Assembly (NCBI GenBank): GCA_002633005.1
Contig: NMRA01001261.1
Coordinates: 7,509 to 33,216, forward strand
From: Phoronis australis
Lineage: Eukaryota > Phoronida > Phoronidae
Direction of reading: 5' to 3'
Length of the DNA stretch: 25,708 nucleotides
In this document: positions 1-9,681 of the stretch, one piece after another
How the letters are laid out: every line of letters begins with the position of its first letter
How positions within the stretch are numbered: the stretch's first letter is position 1
Position numbers and translations under genes: made by a program
The notes under the pieces: generated by a model
Told to the model about the DNA's origin: nothing
Database searches by the model: none
Seen by the model: the letters and a program-made list of their open reading frames with translations, nothing else

Positions 1-88
1 GGAGAGCCTATGCTTAGCCATAGTTCCATTACGATTGCACCGTGTTCCGAATCTGACACTTGAAATTAGATCTGAGCCCCTCCCCCCA
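1..88 (+). mobile_element. LINE reverse-transcriptase fragment, inverted copy of 16444-16558
   Basis: The reverse complement of this stretch matches 16444-16558 at most positions, through shared blocks such as CCATAGTTCC, GTGTTCCGAAT and ACACTTGAAATT. The distal copy is the upstream edge of a recognisable LINE reverse-transcriptase remnant, so this fragment has LINE sense on the plus strand. It lacks about 30 bp present in the distal copy just after GGAGAGCC, and homology stops at a C-rich run near position 88. The coding frame cannot be judged from so short a piece. The fragment is cut by the left window edge. Confidence 0.75.
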
Positions 89-204
89 AACACACTAAAA
101 CTGCACACATTTAAATCTTGTTTCAGCTGTATAATGTTAATTACCGGGGTTAATTAGTAAACTCAACATTTCCCTACGCTCTTGCTGTTTTTTTTTTGCG
201 GCAG

Positions 205-246
205 CCAAGTGGGGGGGAGGCCTGGGCCCCCCTAAATCCGCCTGTG
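205..246. mobile_element. right-end fragment of a hAT-like short element
   Basis: A G-run followed by CCCCCCTAAATCCGCCTGTG resembles the terminal sequence CCCCTAAATCCGCCACTG seen at 12293-12310 and 22517-22536. Only the terminus is present. It lies inside the segment that separates the LINE fragment at 1-88 from the repeat at 255-716. Positions 89-204 show nothing recognisable. Confidence 0.5.
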
Positions 247-254
247 TATATGTA

Positions 255-716
255 GTTGTCTGATGTGATAGTATGTGATAGTATGACGGTTTGTTTTGAA
301 CTTTTTTCCTCAACTTTCTTTCTATATTTGTGTTATTTCAATACGATCTTTAACAGAACAAGCACATTTTTGTGGTGTTTAGGTAGATTTGAATGACCAT
401 TCTAAATGTCATTGGGCGATACTTACATATTATTTTGACCAATTAGAAGTTTAAAAGAAAATATTCTATGATTATTGTAGAAATTATTTTTATGTTGTTG
501 ATTTCTTGTGAGATACTATCAACTGGTTGTCTATTAATCAGTGGTTATTTAGTTTAATATATTCCAAAAATAATTCGTGGGGAATGTTCAATGGGTTTGT
601 AATGTTGATTTCCCTAAGGCAATATTTTACATCTTTTTGTATGACCAATTTTGAGGTATGTGGGATAAAAGATTAATATTATTATAGAAATGCTTTAATA
701 TTGTTGTTGATTTCCT
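255..716 (+). repeat. AT-rich repeat, inverted copy of 14893-15346
   Basis: The reverse complement of 14893-15346 aligns along the whole length, with shared blocks TTGTCTGATGTGATA, GACGGTTTGTTTTGAAC, TTTAGGTAGATTT and ATTATAGAAATGCT. Both copies lie beside LINE reverse-transcriptase fragments in the same relative order, so this may be the 3' untranslated part of that LINE; that link is inferred. The repeat also seems internally duplicated with a period of about 206 bp: GACCAATT occurs at 437 and 643, followed by similar AT-rich text. Confidence 0.8.
264..285. repeat. 10-bp tandem duplication (TGTGATAGTA x2)
   Basis: Two exact copies of TGTGATAGTA are followed by TG. The inverted partner near 15330 has a single copy here, so the duplication arose after the two repeat copies separated. 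The stretch 717-1050, downstream of the enclosing repeat, holds no gene I can support. Confidence 0.7.
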
Positions 717-1049
717 GCGTAATTAGTACAGTGTGTCTTGAAGTGACGTTAAAGACAACATTTTGACTAATCACAATTAAGACTACTTGGGGAATTTCAT
801 CTTTTTGGTCGCCGTTTACGTTTTGGCGAGGCGCGTGACCTGGCGTGTGGCACTTAGAACAGGACCGCGGAGCGTTGAAATGCGCCCACGGTAACACCGG
901 ACACGGTGTGCTTTCTTCTACTATAGGTGTCTTTAGTATCATGAAAATGGTCAGAGGATGGCGGAAAATGCACCAAACTCATCCGAGTTCTGAAGGTGGC
1001 GTCGTCTCTGTAAAACATAACTATTTGCTTTTCGTCATCTGTCATAAGT

Positions 1050-3060
1050 CACATAGGGACACACATTTCAAATTTCATTATGATCCTGCAAGATGTTCAT
1101 GAGATACAAGCGAGTACGCCGGAGGCCCACTGGCCTAGCAGACGCCGACGGTGTCGTCATCTCTCAAACTTATTTGCCATATTTTATGAAAATCTGTCAA
1201 AGAACTCCGAAGATACAAAGGCAAACGTAACAAAACTGTTATTAAGAATTACCACAGCAATAGTAGAATAAATAGGAATACAATTGTAAAATTTCAATAG
1301 CATCTTGGACTGGGTTTATCAGATACAGTCATGCAAAAAATGCCACTAGGGGCACCACAATAGTTGACCCATTTGAAAATCGACGTCAGTCTTGCTCTTG
1401 TCATTAAAATCACATCTGCCAATTTGGCAGATCCAGAAGCAACGACAAATAATCTGACTAAAAATAATTGAACTGGTCACTAGTTGGTGCAGAAAGGTCG
1501 AATCCGTGACAAGGAAAGCTACTGTCGTATTCGTAGTAGAAATTTGTTTGCCCAATTTCATGAAAAAGCATCAAGAAACTCGCAAGTTACAGAAGCAAAC
1601 GTAAAGAATAAAATTGCCACTAGGGAGTGCAGCTATAGTTGGATTGGTCCGTCTTAAACTGTCCGTCATCTGTTGCCATCTCCTATATTTCAGAAAGATC
1701 TTGCAAACGGTAAAGGCCGGGGACGCAAAAATTAAAATTGCCATTAGGCGGTAGGGTAGTTGAACACGTCCGAAAATCAACGTCAGCCTTGCTGATCAGG
1801 AACACATCTCCAAATCTTTATTATGGTTCTTAAAGCAGTTTGGTGGATGGAGAGGGTGGTGTCAAAAACGAACTCAAAATTTTAAAATGATTACCGAGTG
1901 GCACAGTATACGCCAAATCTGCACGGAAATGAGAAGGCGTCGTCTTCTTAATAGAAATGTATTTGCCAAAGTTCATGATAATATTCGCTGTACATCGAAT
2001 CTATCCGAAAAATAGGAACCTTCGACTCTTTAATAGAATTCTTTTCATTGAAATTCATGAAATTCAGCCAAGAAGTTGCAAAGATACAGAGGACAACGAA
2101 AACATGTCACTATGGGCGCACAGCGATAGTCGGATCCGTCTAAATGTTGTCCGTGGTCAACTTCATATAAATACACTTGTCAAATTTAGTAAATATCCTG
2201 CAGAGGGTTTGAGAGACGGATACAGCCATAGACGCAGCAAATGCCAATAGGAGGCGATACAGTAGTCAGAGTCGTCCGAAAATCGTCATCAGCCATCCTA
2301 TTCACAGCAGAAACATAAACGCTAATATTCAAAATCATCCTCAGAGGGTTTGGTTGATAGAGGGACGTACGCCAAAAACAAACTAGAAAACAATAGAAAT
2401 AGATGGCGCAAAATACGTTCAATCCTCCGGAAAACTGGCACATGTCACCGTTTCTTTAATAGAAAACTATTTACCAAATTTCATTAAAGATCCGTCAAGG
2501 AACTTCAGAGAAACAGAGGAAAGTTGAAAAAATGAAATTTTCACTAGAGGCACAGCGTTCGTCGCATATCTCTGAAAGTCGTCGACGTTCCATGCCAAAA
2601 AAAACAAAACTGCCTCTTGGAGGCGCCACAGGGGTCGAAGTCGTCAGAATCGTGAGCCGTCCTCTTCACAGTAGGAACATATGTGTCAATTTTCACAATC
2701 ATCCTTTAAGTGGTTTGGTTGACGGAGGGGCGGTAGCCAAAAAACACTTGAAAACAGTAAAAATGGCCATTAGGCGGCGCAAAATACCTCAAATCCATCG
2801 GTAAACAGGAGGTGACGCTGTCACTAACTGATAGAAGCCTTGTGTCTACCAGATTTTGTGAAAATCCGTCGAGGACCTTTGAAGATGCAGAAGTAAACGT
2901 AAAAAACTAAAATGGCTACTAGAGGGTACACCGGTAGTCGGATAGGTACAAAATTCGTCGTCATAGTCCGTCGTCAGCTTCATATAGGAACACATCTGCC
3001 AAATCTCATCAAGTTCAGGATATGCACACTCACGAGAGTATAAAAATGGCATTGGAGGAT
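1050..3060. repeat. degenerate tandem array, about 375-bp dimeric units
   Basis: A recurring block, close to TTTGCCAAATTTCATGAAAA then TCCGTCAAGGAAC, GAAGATACAGAGGCAAACGT and AAAATGGCCACTAG, appears near 1177, 1551, 2050, 2478 and 2853. Between successive copies lies a second, similar half (AACACATCTGCCAAAT, then GAGGGTTTGGTTGA, CGCCAAAAACAAACT and AAAATGGCCATTAGGCGGCGC). Each unit is therefore about 375 bp, built from two related halves of about 190 bp; some units are longer through insertions. Divergence is high. The small reading frames here are not consistent between units, so coding is unlikely. Single diverged monomers may occur near 20090 and 24885. Confidence 0.8.
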
Positions 3061-3336
3061 TTCAGGTAGTATTTGTTGTATACAATAGTCCTGTTGGAAG
3101 CTAATAACATCAAGGAATACATCTCATCCATCAAGAGCTAGCCAAGTTATACACTTAAGCAGTATAAATGGCGAAAATACCTAGTTTGCGCTTATGTATT
3201 ATCTTCGCGTTATTCGTGCGCTTGCGTTTTTTTGATAAAAATTCTGCAAAATGCAGGAGATCGAAAATTTTCCAACTCTTGTGTTCATACGGTAAGATGT
3301 GCTTGAATGACCCTGAAACGGCACTCGCTGGTTCCC

Positions 3337-3367
3337 TGCGTGTCCTCTAGGGGGAAGTGGACACGCA
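3337..3367. other. 9-bp inverted repeat hairpin
   Basis: TGCGTGTCC (3337-3345) and GGACACGCA (3359-3367) are perfect inverted arms around a 13-nt loop. It overlaps the end of a 60-codon ORF beginning at 3168 that shows no family resemblance. The stretch 3061-4286 otherwise holds nothing I can assign. Confidence 0.45.
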
Positions 3368-4293
3368 TGAATCATTCAGCAGCAGTACAAATATCACTCA
3401 ACATGCAATCAGGTCCAAAACGTAACATCTGGTAGAAAACTTTTAATTATAAGACACTTCTGTCTCACTTTTATTTCCCAAATATTGTATCGTCTGCAAC
3501 ACAGGCACCAATTTCTCGCTAATTAGAATGTTGTCAGGAAATTTCACAAATTCAATGAACAATTACCGTTGTTTTCGTCTTTGTTATTACTTTTTCATGA
3601 AATAAATTGCTACATTTAAAACTGTTTCTTTTACTAGAGAAAACTTGTACCATAACGCACAAGTACATATTTATAGAATGTCATTTGCCACGTGAACATT
3701 CTGGGTGAAGTACCGGGTATTTAAAAAATCTGCTGAAAAAATAAAAGTAACTTAAGAATTCGAAACGTCTGGGATAAATACAAAACGTACCGAGAGTAGC
3801 ATATTCTACGCCATTGAAGGCACTATCTCAATGATGGTTAGCGTCACATAAATTGTAAGCCTCGCGGGTAAGCTTAACTAGAGTTAAGAACAAGCATGTT
3901 AACACAATTGTTCTAAGGGATCAAATTTCAGTACCGCAGACTATGTAAGAGTCAATTACGCAAATGTCAATACATTGCGCGATATTTCATACATATTCAC
4001 CACTGACTGCGAAATTGAACGAAAATTTTAAGATAGGCGCTTTGTTACTTTGTTAGCAATCAAACTGAGATCAGATGGAAACGTATCTGGGGATGTATTT
4101 GCTAATCGACTTGACAAGAGAATAAGAAAGTGAAGGATTTTGCATCTAAAGATAATCATAAGAATAGTTTTTCTTTGTTTTCACTAGTTCACCGTCAGGA
4201 GTCTCATCTCTTGCTCTAAACTTGACTTGAAAATTGACCATTAATGGTAAACTTACAAAGTTTTACTCGAGTCATGCGACATCAGTGATTGGT

Positions 4294-4712
4294 TAAAGAT
4301 GCATAGACTGGTTAAATTGTGAATACGCAAATGAAATACCAACTTACAAAGAATCTCGGGTGCTCTAATGTGTCGGAAACCGTCCGAGAACCAGTTCCCA
4401 TTACAATCTCGCGAAAGTCTTGTTTTGAGGCTATGTTTATGTAAATGAGTATGGTTTCTTCGCTACCCCAATGAAACAAGACTCCGTTATTATTTGTTTA
4501 TTTCACTATCAAATAACGATTGTGCAATATTTAGAATTGCTGGGGGTTTTACATTTGTTTTTAAGTGTGGTCTTTTCTATAAAACCGCAATTTCTTTAAA
4601 TGTTGTTTCTTTCCTGAATATACTTGTACACACAGTCCTCCAGGATGTCGTTAGGTGGCGCTTGCTGCAAATATAAATATTTCACAGTTTAATGAGACAA
4701 AAGAACCTTTGA
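4294..4712 (+). mobile_element. TIR-bearing non-autonomous transposon, left copy
   Basis: The two ends are imperfect inverted repeats of each other: TTAAATTGTGAATACG at the left, and at the right CACAGTTTAATGAGAC, whose complement reads GTCTCATTAAACTGTG. The body matches the reverse complement of 5293-5691, through blocks such as GTGTCGGAAACC, CCATTACAATCTC, TATCAAATAACGATTG and TTGTTTTTAAGTG. Length is about 400 bp with no coding capacity. This is the structure of a MITE-like element. I do not recognise the superfamily and found no convincing target-site duplication. Confidence 0.72.
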
Positions 4713-5045
4713 ATTTTGAGTCTAAGTCAAGTCATATTCGGCGGAAACTAGATGCTGGGACCTGTCTCATAAATTGAGAGATACCACGACATTTCGTAAA
4801 TTTTGTACGGCCTTATTAGTTTTTCCCAAAAATGTTAATACTACACGTCTTCGATATTCAGTTGCCAAAACAAGAAAAATGAACTCGCCTACATGAAAGA
4901 AATTCAAGGTTGACACCCTCACTGATGGAGATTGGGCAACTCGACCAGTTTGCTCACCACAGAATTTGCTGGTTCAGATCAGAGACATCATGCTGCTGAC
5001 ATTATGGTTCTCTAGATAACGAGACCACCATAAGCACAATAGGGA

Positions 5046-5056
5046 GGGGGGGGGGG
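5046..5056. repeat. G homopolymer
   Basis: A run of 11 G lies in the roughly 580-bp spacer (4713-5292) between the two inverted TIR elements. Otherwise the spacer shows no gene or recognisable repeat. Confidence 0.8.
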
Positions 5057-5292
5057 CAATAATGCATTTTTAATTTTGCGTACAAGGAGCGTGACTTTTA
5101 CAACCTATATGGTTTGTTTGATCTAGAGATAATATTTCCCCTCATTAATTCTGCTGGGTGCGCCACATATCAAACCACCAGCCAGCTGCTGGATTATGGG
5201 GTAATCTAAATGTCCTCTTGCAATTCTTAGCACGAAGCCATGTGAATTCAGAAAGGATACGTTCGATTTCCCGGCCGAAAAACGCATTTTGG

Positions 5293-5691
5293 TCTTGAAG
5301 ATGCCGTGTCTCATTGAAACCGTGGATATTCAAAGTTGCACCAAGTGAAGTGCGTGTACACGTACAATCAAGGATAAGTGTAAATGAATTCCGGTTTTAA
5401 TGCGAACACCACAACTGATCCACTTAAAAACAAGTGTTACCTTACCAAAAACAAGTAATTCAAAATAGTACGCAATTGTTATTTGATATTGAAATGAACA
5501 AATAATAAAAATTGCCTTATTTCATTAGGGTAACCCATTTACATAAAATAGTCTCGCAAAAGGAGACTTTCAGGAGATTGTAATGGTAACTAGATCTCGG
5601 ATGGTTTCCGACACACCGGAAGACGCGGGGTTGTTTGTAAACCAGTACTTCATATGTATATTCACGATTTAATGAGACATATTATCTTTAA
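5293..5691 (-). mobile_element. TIR-bearing non-autonomous transposon, right copy (inverted)
   Basis: This is the same element as 4294-4712 in opposite orientation. Its own ends are GTCTCATTGAAACCGTGGAT (from 5308) and the complement of CACGATTTAATGAGAC (ending 5678). All four ends of the two copies agree on a terminal consensus close to GTCTCATTAAATCGTGAATA, with similarity running some 15 bp further outward. Two inverted copies make a potential large hairpin with arms of about 400 bp. Confidence 0.72.
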
Positions 5692-5859
5692 GAAGTCTAA
5701 AAAAATTGTTTTTAGAAATGGTGGCACTTCGGAAGTCACTCAGTATAAGTCGTAAGCCAGTGTAAATAGCTTGGCCTGTTGTCACTCCAAAACTATCTTG
5801 GACAAAGGCGACACTTTCAAAGCAAGGGAGAAAATGTCTTATCGCCATTTCTAAATTAC

Positions 5860-6190
5860 GTAACCGATGTCAAAACCTACCACGCGGTCTATGTTTTGAG
5901 TTATTAGATAAAATGATTATCCATCAATTTGTTATGGGGTTGAAATCTGAGGGTATTAACAGTATAGAACGTTTTCACGTGAAATTCTGTAAAATGGTAC
6001 TTGGTGTGAGCACTTTTTGTTCCAATGTAGCCGTATTGAGTGAATGCGGGAGTTTCCTACTGTTTACAAAACATTTTTATCATATGTATAAAATATTGGT
6101 TTAAGGTACTGAAATTGCCATCGAGCAGGTATGTCCGTGCTGTGTATAACAATGTTTGTTATTGTACTTTGGACCTCTGGCTTTGATTAC
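5860..6190 (+). pseudogene. non-LTR retrotransposon ORF2 C-terminal remnant, frameshifted
   Basis: The frame from about 5890 to 6104 encodes INSIERFHVKFCKMVLGV, then SNVAVLSECGSFLLF. This resembles the segment found after the reverse-transcriptase domain in many invertebrate LINEs, with its recurring pattern of IER-H-KFCK-LLGV followed by N-AVL-ELGR-PL. The frame ends at TAA (6102-6104), but a neighbouring frame then continues with YWFKVLKLPSSRYVRAVYNN, the expected next part, so a single frameshift near 6090 has broken the gene. The upstream catalytic domain is absent; the preceding DNA is the inverted-transposon region. This is a dead fragment; the family assignment is from memory of motif patterns. 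Confidence 0.65.
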
Positions 6191-6659
6191 AATAAAGTAT
6201 GGTGGAAAAACTAATGCTATCAGAATGAAAAAGTTCATGGAATCCAAAAGTTTCAAATTTAGTGTTGGAGTTTAACTTTCACAGAAAAATCGACAAGAAT
6301 AAACGAAATTTATTGGCATGCCAAATGGAAGTGCAGAATTCACTACTGCCGGCGGGGGACATTGTCATCAGTTCATTGAAAATTGAAAATCGTACATATC
6401 TGAGTCCATATAATGGAATTAAACACAATTCACAAGTCAAGTCATGCCGTGCAACCAGAAGTCATCTTGCCATCAGTGCTGTAGTGGTAAAATTAGAGTT
6501 AAGTAGGCACCCAGAACCCACCGTATGACCTTGAGTAAGGATATGCAGTGGCGATTTGATTTCAGATGGTCCTGGACTGGAATTTAGGATGATCGTAATT
6601 CCAACGTGCACAGATACTGTTTTCAACCCTTGGTGACACGATACTAAGTAATTAATGCA

Positions 6660-7235
6660 ATACTGTCCTGTGGAAAAACTAGAATGAATTACATGAATCT
6701 TGGAAACCTTGTAGTTATTTGTTTGATTCATGTGCATAATTTGTGTCTGCATTTACTGTATTTGCATAAGTTATGCAAATCTATGACGTAATGACCAGCA
6801 AGCTGATTTCATTAAACTTACTGATCTCGAAAATATGGGTATAAGTACCAAGGTGATTTTCATGAAGCGCTCCCGTAATGCAGTTACTAATAGCAAAAGA
6901 TTTTTGCACAAAGTATGCTAATTTAGCATGCAAAAGTTTGCACAATGATTTTATTAAATTAATTGAACATATAAACATGGAAAATGCCATCAATATAATT
7001 TACTTTTGGTGCTATAAACCTAAGTAGGTTTTTGAATAATGGCGACCTTCACTTGCATAAATTACGAAAAATCACGATTAATATCCACCAGTAAACTAGC
7101 TCCATTGAATTCACTAACCTTGGAAACATAGGTAAAAACATCAAAATAATCTACCTGTGGTACTTGGTAAAGAAGTTATAAGCAGAAACAGAATTTTGCA
7201 TCATAATAGCAGCCTTAATTTACATACTTAAAAAA
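6660..7235. repeat. degenerate tandem array, about 145-bp period
   Basis: A block of the type CTTGGAAACATAGGTA (also ATCTTGGAAACCTTG, TCTCGAAAATATGGGTA and AACATGGAAAATGCCAT) recurs near 6690, 6825, 6970 and 7115. Each occurrence is followed by a run like CAATATAATTTACTTTTGGT and then TTTGCATAA or TTTTGCAT. The spacing is close to 140-145 bp for about four units. Similarity is weak and was judged by eye. The flanks 6191-6659 and 7236-7784 hold no gene I can support. Confidence 0.5.
6760..6780. other. perfect 21-bp palindrome with octamer-like halves
   Basis: ATTTGCATAA, a central G, then TTATGCAAAT: a perfect palindrome in which each half contains ATTTGCAT, the classical octamer bound by POU-domain factors. 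It lies in the first unit of the 145-bp array, and other units carry degraded relatives such as TATGCTAATTTAGCATGC near 6914. Regulatory use is only a possibility. Confidence 0.55.
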
Positions 7236-7784
7236 TGCCCAATGTTGTCGTGATCACAACTCTGCTAAAATGCTTCAGGAGGACCACCGCAACATAACGC
7301 AGTCAAAACACCTTACGTTTAGTACCAAGAAATTTTAAGTCTCCTTTTGGGACCCTATGGGTAGTTACAACAATTCAAGATAGGATAAGCATGGTAATAT
7401 TTTTAAACCCCGAAAGGCTTCGCTAAAGAATTTATCATTGGCAACTTAACAGCAGCAAAATCGCGCGTTAAACTTAAGTACTTCTCAATGCTTTGAAAGA
7501 CGTTTTGGCATTCATTTTGAGAAACTTTTAAGCTATTGTGTCGCTTGGGTCTCCAAGGGTTATGTGTTCCACAAAAGTCTTTTAATATTTTATCGACTAA
7601 CTTGGAATATCGACTGTCATCATAGACAATCGATCTTTTCATGAGATAACCCCAACGCTAATATTTGAGATTTTGTTACCCCAACACCTACCGGTAAGCG
7701 AGCTTCAGCCAGACTGTGGCTAACCCGTGCTAATCCGGCGGAGCCTTTGGTGTCAATGCCTAGAAATTCGCTGGATACTCTTGG

Positions 7785-7965
7785 GTAAAGAGTGCACTGA
7801 TACGCCGTAAAAAGTAACAATTGTTTAAAGCGTAACAACTGCTACGTTTTACGTCATTGTTGCATTTTACCATAGATTATAGACAACAGATTCGGCATAT
7901 CCTTACGTGCTGGGCTGAACTCTCCTGACCTTTCTGATGCAGTTTCCGGTTAGTGTATTTTGACG
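7785..7965 (-). repeat. diverged repeat, inverted copy of 11373-11640
   Basis: Read on the minus strand it gives CCGGAAACTGCATCAGAAA, then CTATAATCTATGGTAAAATG and CAATTGTTACTTTTTACG. The plus strand at 11373-11640 gives CCGGAAGTTGCACCAGAAAA, CTATAGTCTATGATTTTACG and CAATTGTTACATTTTACG in the same order. Alternating GTAAC and GTTAC blocks make each copy partly self-complementary, as in short DNA transposons. Edges are approximate. Confidence 0.5.
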
Positions 7966-8274
7966 AGAAATACTTGCATCTACTTTACTGTCCAAAACAA
8001 CGAAAAAAATATTAATTTCGGCATTGAAACGCTTTTCAAAGTTTTTCAATAGTAGAAGTGTTGGTATTGTGAGTACTTTTGGCAAAGCTACTGGTAATTA
8101 ATTACAAAATTCAAACTTCGGTGCCGACTAATTGTGTCGTCTGCTTGCCCAATAGCAGCATAATTATCGGACAATTTTTGATTTATGGTTCACGTAGGCC
8201 TACTGAGAAAACTACGGAAGTATGTTTATAAATCAACATTCTCAAGTGAGCAGTTCTTCTGGGAAGTGTTGAGT

Positions 8275-8290
8275 GGCCCTTAAAAGGGCC
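8275..8290 (-). promoter_or_regulatory. histone-type 3' stem-loop motif (minus strand)
   Basis: On the minus strand this reads GGCCCTTTTAAGGGCC followed by ACTCA: a 6-bp perfect stem with a TTTA loop. It fits the metazoan replication-dependent histone mRNA stem-loop consensus (GGYYYTTYTNARRRCC). An AGAAGAACTG purine-rich stretch about 15 nt downstream could act like a histone downstream element. No histone coding sequence is seen upstream on this strand, so this is either an orphan copy or a chance match. Confidence 0.35.
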
Positions 8291-8315
8291 GTTGGTTGTA
8301 GCTATAGCGTGAAAT

Positions 8316-8331
8316 GGTTCATAAAAGAACC
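8316..8331 (-). promoter_or_regulatory. second, imperfect histone-like stem-loop
   Basis: On the minus strand this reads GGTTCTTTTATGAACC: a 5-bp stem with a mismatch at the sixth pair, 25 bp upstream (minus sense) of the perfect stem-loop at 8275-8290. The shared layout suggests a duplicated motif. Function is not established. Confidence 0.25.
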
Positions 8332-8364
8332 GTTGAATAATTCAACACAGTATAGTCCGATTAC

Positions 8365-8398
8365 CTCTCGTCGTCAGTCTCCAAAGGTCGTCCGCCAT
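8365..8398 (-). CDS. possible first coding exon (MADDLWRLTTR...), unassigned
   Basis: On the minus strand a start codon at 8398 lies in a strong context, CAAGATGGCGG, which also matches the YY1-type initiator often found at start codons of TATA-less promoters. It encodes MADDLWRLTTR and reaches a plausible donor, GAGAG then GTAATC, at 8365/8364. Upstream in minus sense (8399-8453) the DNA is CpG-rich and palindromic. No downstream exon could be matched, and without a donor the frame closes after 18 codons. It could equally be the 5' end of a transposon transcript or chance. Confidence 0.2.
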
Positions 8399-8404
8399 CT
8401 TGTT

Positions 8405-8453
8405 TCGCGTGCAGCGCTGCCACGCGGGACTTAGCGTTCCAATTTGGAACGCT
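8405..8453. other. CpG-rich double palindrome
   Basis: AGCGTTCCAA, T, TTGGAACGCT (8433-8453) is a perfect 21-bp palindrome. Next to it, CGCGTGCAGCGCTG with CCACGCG (8406-8426) is a near-perfect one containing GCAGCGCTGC. These sit immediately upstream, in minus sense, of the strong-context ATG at 8398. They stand out from the AT-rich surroundings. The stretch 8454-9680 holds nothing else I can assign except a TTTA microsatellite. Confidence 0.45.
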
Positions 8454-9023
8454 CGTCTGCACGTTAGGTACTAACCTCTCGGGAGAAATACGCATGGAAG
8501 AACTGAGACTAAAATTAATGCATTTACCGACTGTTTTTTTGAGACCACTTAAAAACTTGTTGATTTTACTAATGCACTTTTTTGTTCATTTTCAGAAGAT
8601 ATTTTCGAAATTAAATTTTCTTCAGACGGAACAAAAAGCAACCCAGGGATTGTTTATGCAATGTATCTATTTGTCCCAGGCACTAACCGACATCTGTTAG
8701 GCCAAAGGAAAAACGCAGCAGACAAATGGAACACGCTGGGTGCTTAACAGTTTCGGCCCACGCCTTGGTCATCAAAATATTGTTCACTTGTTTTTTTATT
8801 GCAAAACACAGTACTGAACTCAACATTTATGTTGAAAATTTTGGTTAAAGCATTTTGAATTTATTTGAAGAAAATTAAAATACTTGAATTGATAGAGAAT
8901 GGCCACCAATAAAGTAAAACATTGACTTTATTTCACTATATTGCATTTGTTACATACAACACAGCATGACATAATCAAAAATAAAAGAAGAGATTGAGCA
9001 ATAAAATTCAAATGCAACTTGGG

Positions 9024-9041
9024 TATTTATTTATTTATTTA
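9024..9041. repeat. (TTTA)n microsatellite
   Basis: About four and a half copies of TATT/TTTA occur in AT-rich non-coding DNA. Confidence 0.75.
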
Positions 9042-9681
9042 TGAATGCAGAAGCCTGTTAAAGATGAGAAAAAATCAAACAATACAATTATGGGTAATTT
9101 ATTAGAACAATTGTATCGAGGTTCAATGATCAACTTCCGCCTACCAAGTCTCAAAGGCTTACAGTTCTGTTTTGGCTGACAAGGTGTTAACAGAGAATGA
9201 AGAGAAACTGAAAAGAAAAAGAAGGACAGCAGAGATAAGTGATGTTAAGAACAACAAGAGCAAAAAGTCAAATAAAGAGGTCACAAATACAAAATAAGTA
9301 AGGTCTGCCTGGAATAAAACAATTGTGATTTATTTTCCAGAACTGAAATTCTAAATCAATTTTAATCGATTTAAAAATCGATATCATACCAGTAAAACAG
9401 TTTGTGGTTGAAGTAGAGTTGCTGTAAACCACTTTCCACTATTTTCTTGGCCTTTTTCTGTGTGGTTTTCTGTCCTTTCAAAAGGCGGCAGCACATGACG
9501 ACCATAGGTGTCATTATAAAATGGCTGCCGAAAACCAATGCACAGTTGAACAACTCGGCTTAAGTAAAAGAAAACGTTTGAATCAACGAATACTATATAT
9601 TTGTGAGAGTTAAATCAAGTCCTATTCAGATCATAACTTTGAAGTGGAATAATTGGGTGAGTAAGACAACAAGCCGGTTTT

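Noticed and set aside
1957-2804. Plus-strand frames of 90-97 codons
   Set aside because: They lie in the degenerate array, and the frames are not preserved between repeat units.
1050-3060. CRISPR-like regular repeats
   Set aside because: Units are hundreds of bases long, highly diverged and without constant short repeats or unique spacers; the window is eukaryotic.
3168-3350. 60-codon frame with a hydrophobic N-terminus preceded by TATAAATGG
   Set aside because: Too short, no family resemblance, and the TATA-like string is expected by chance in AT-rich DNA.
7403-7838. Two overlapping minus-strand frames (79 and 72 codons) that could be one frameshifted gene
   Set aside because: The composition is protein-like (for example DSRYSKLVDKILKDFCGT), but I recognise no domain, and the frames need a frameshift to join. 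It may be a transposon or gene relic; a translated search would decide.
9521-9613. Strong-context plus-strand ATG (AAAATGGCTGCCG) with a 30-codon frame
   Set aside because: The YY1-like start is notable, but no downstream exon or splice partner was identified, so it is not called as a gene.
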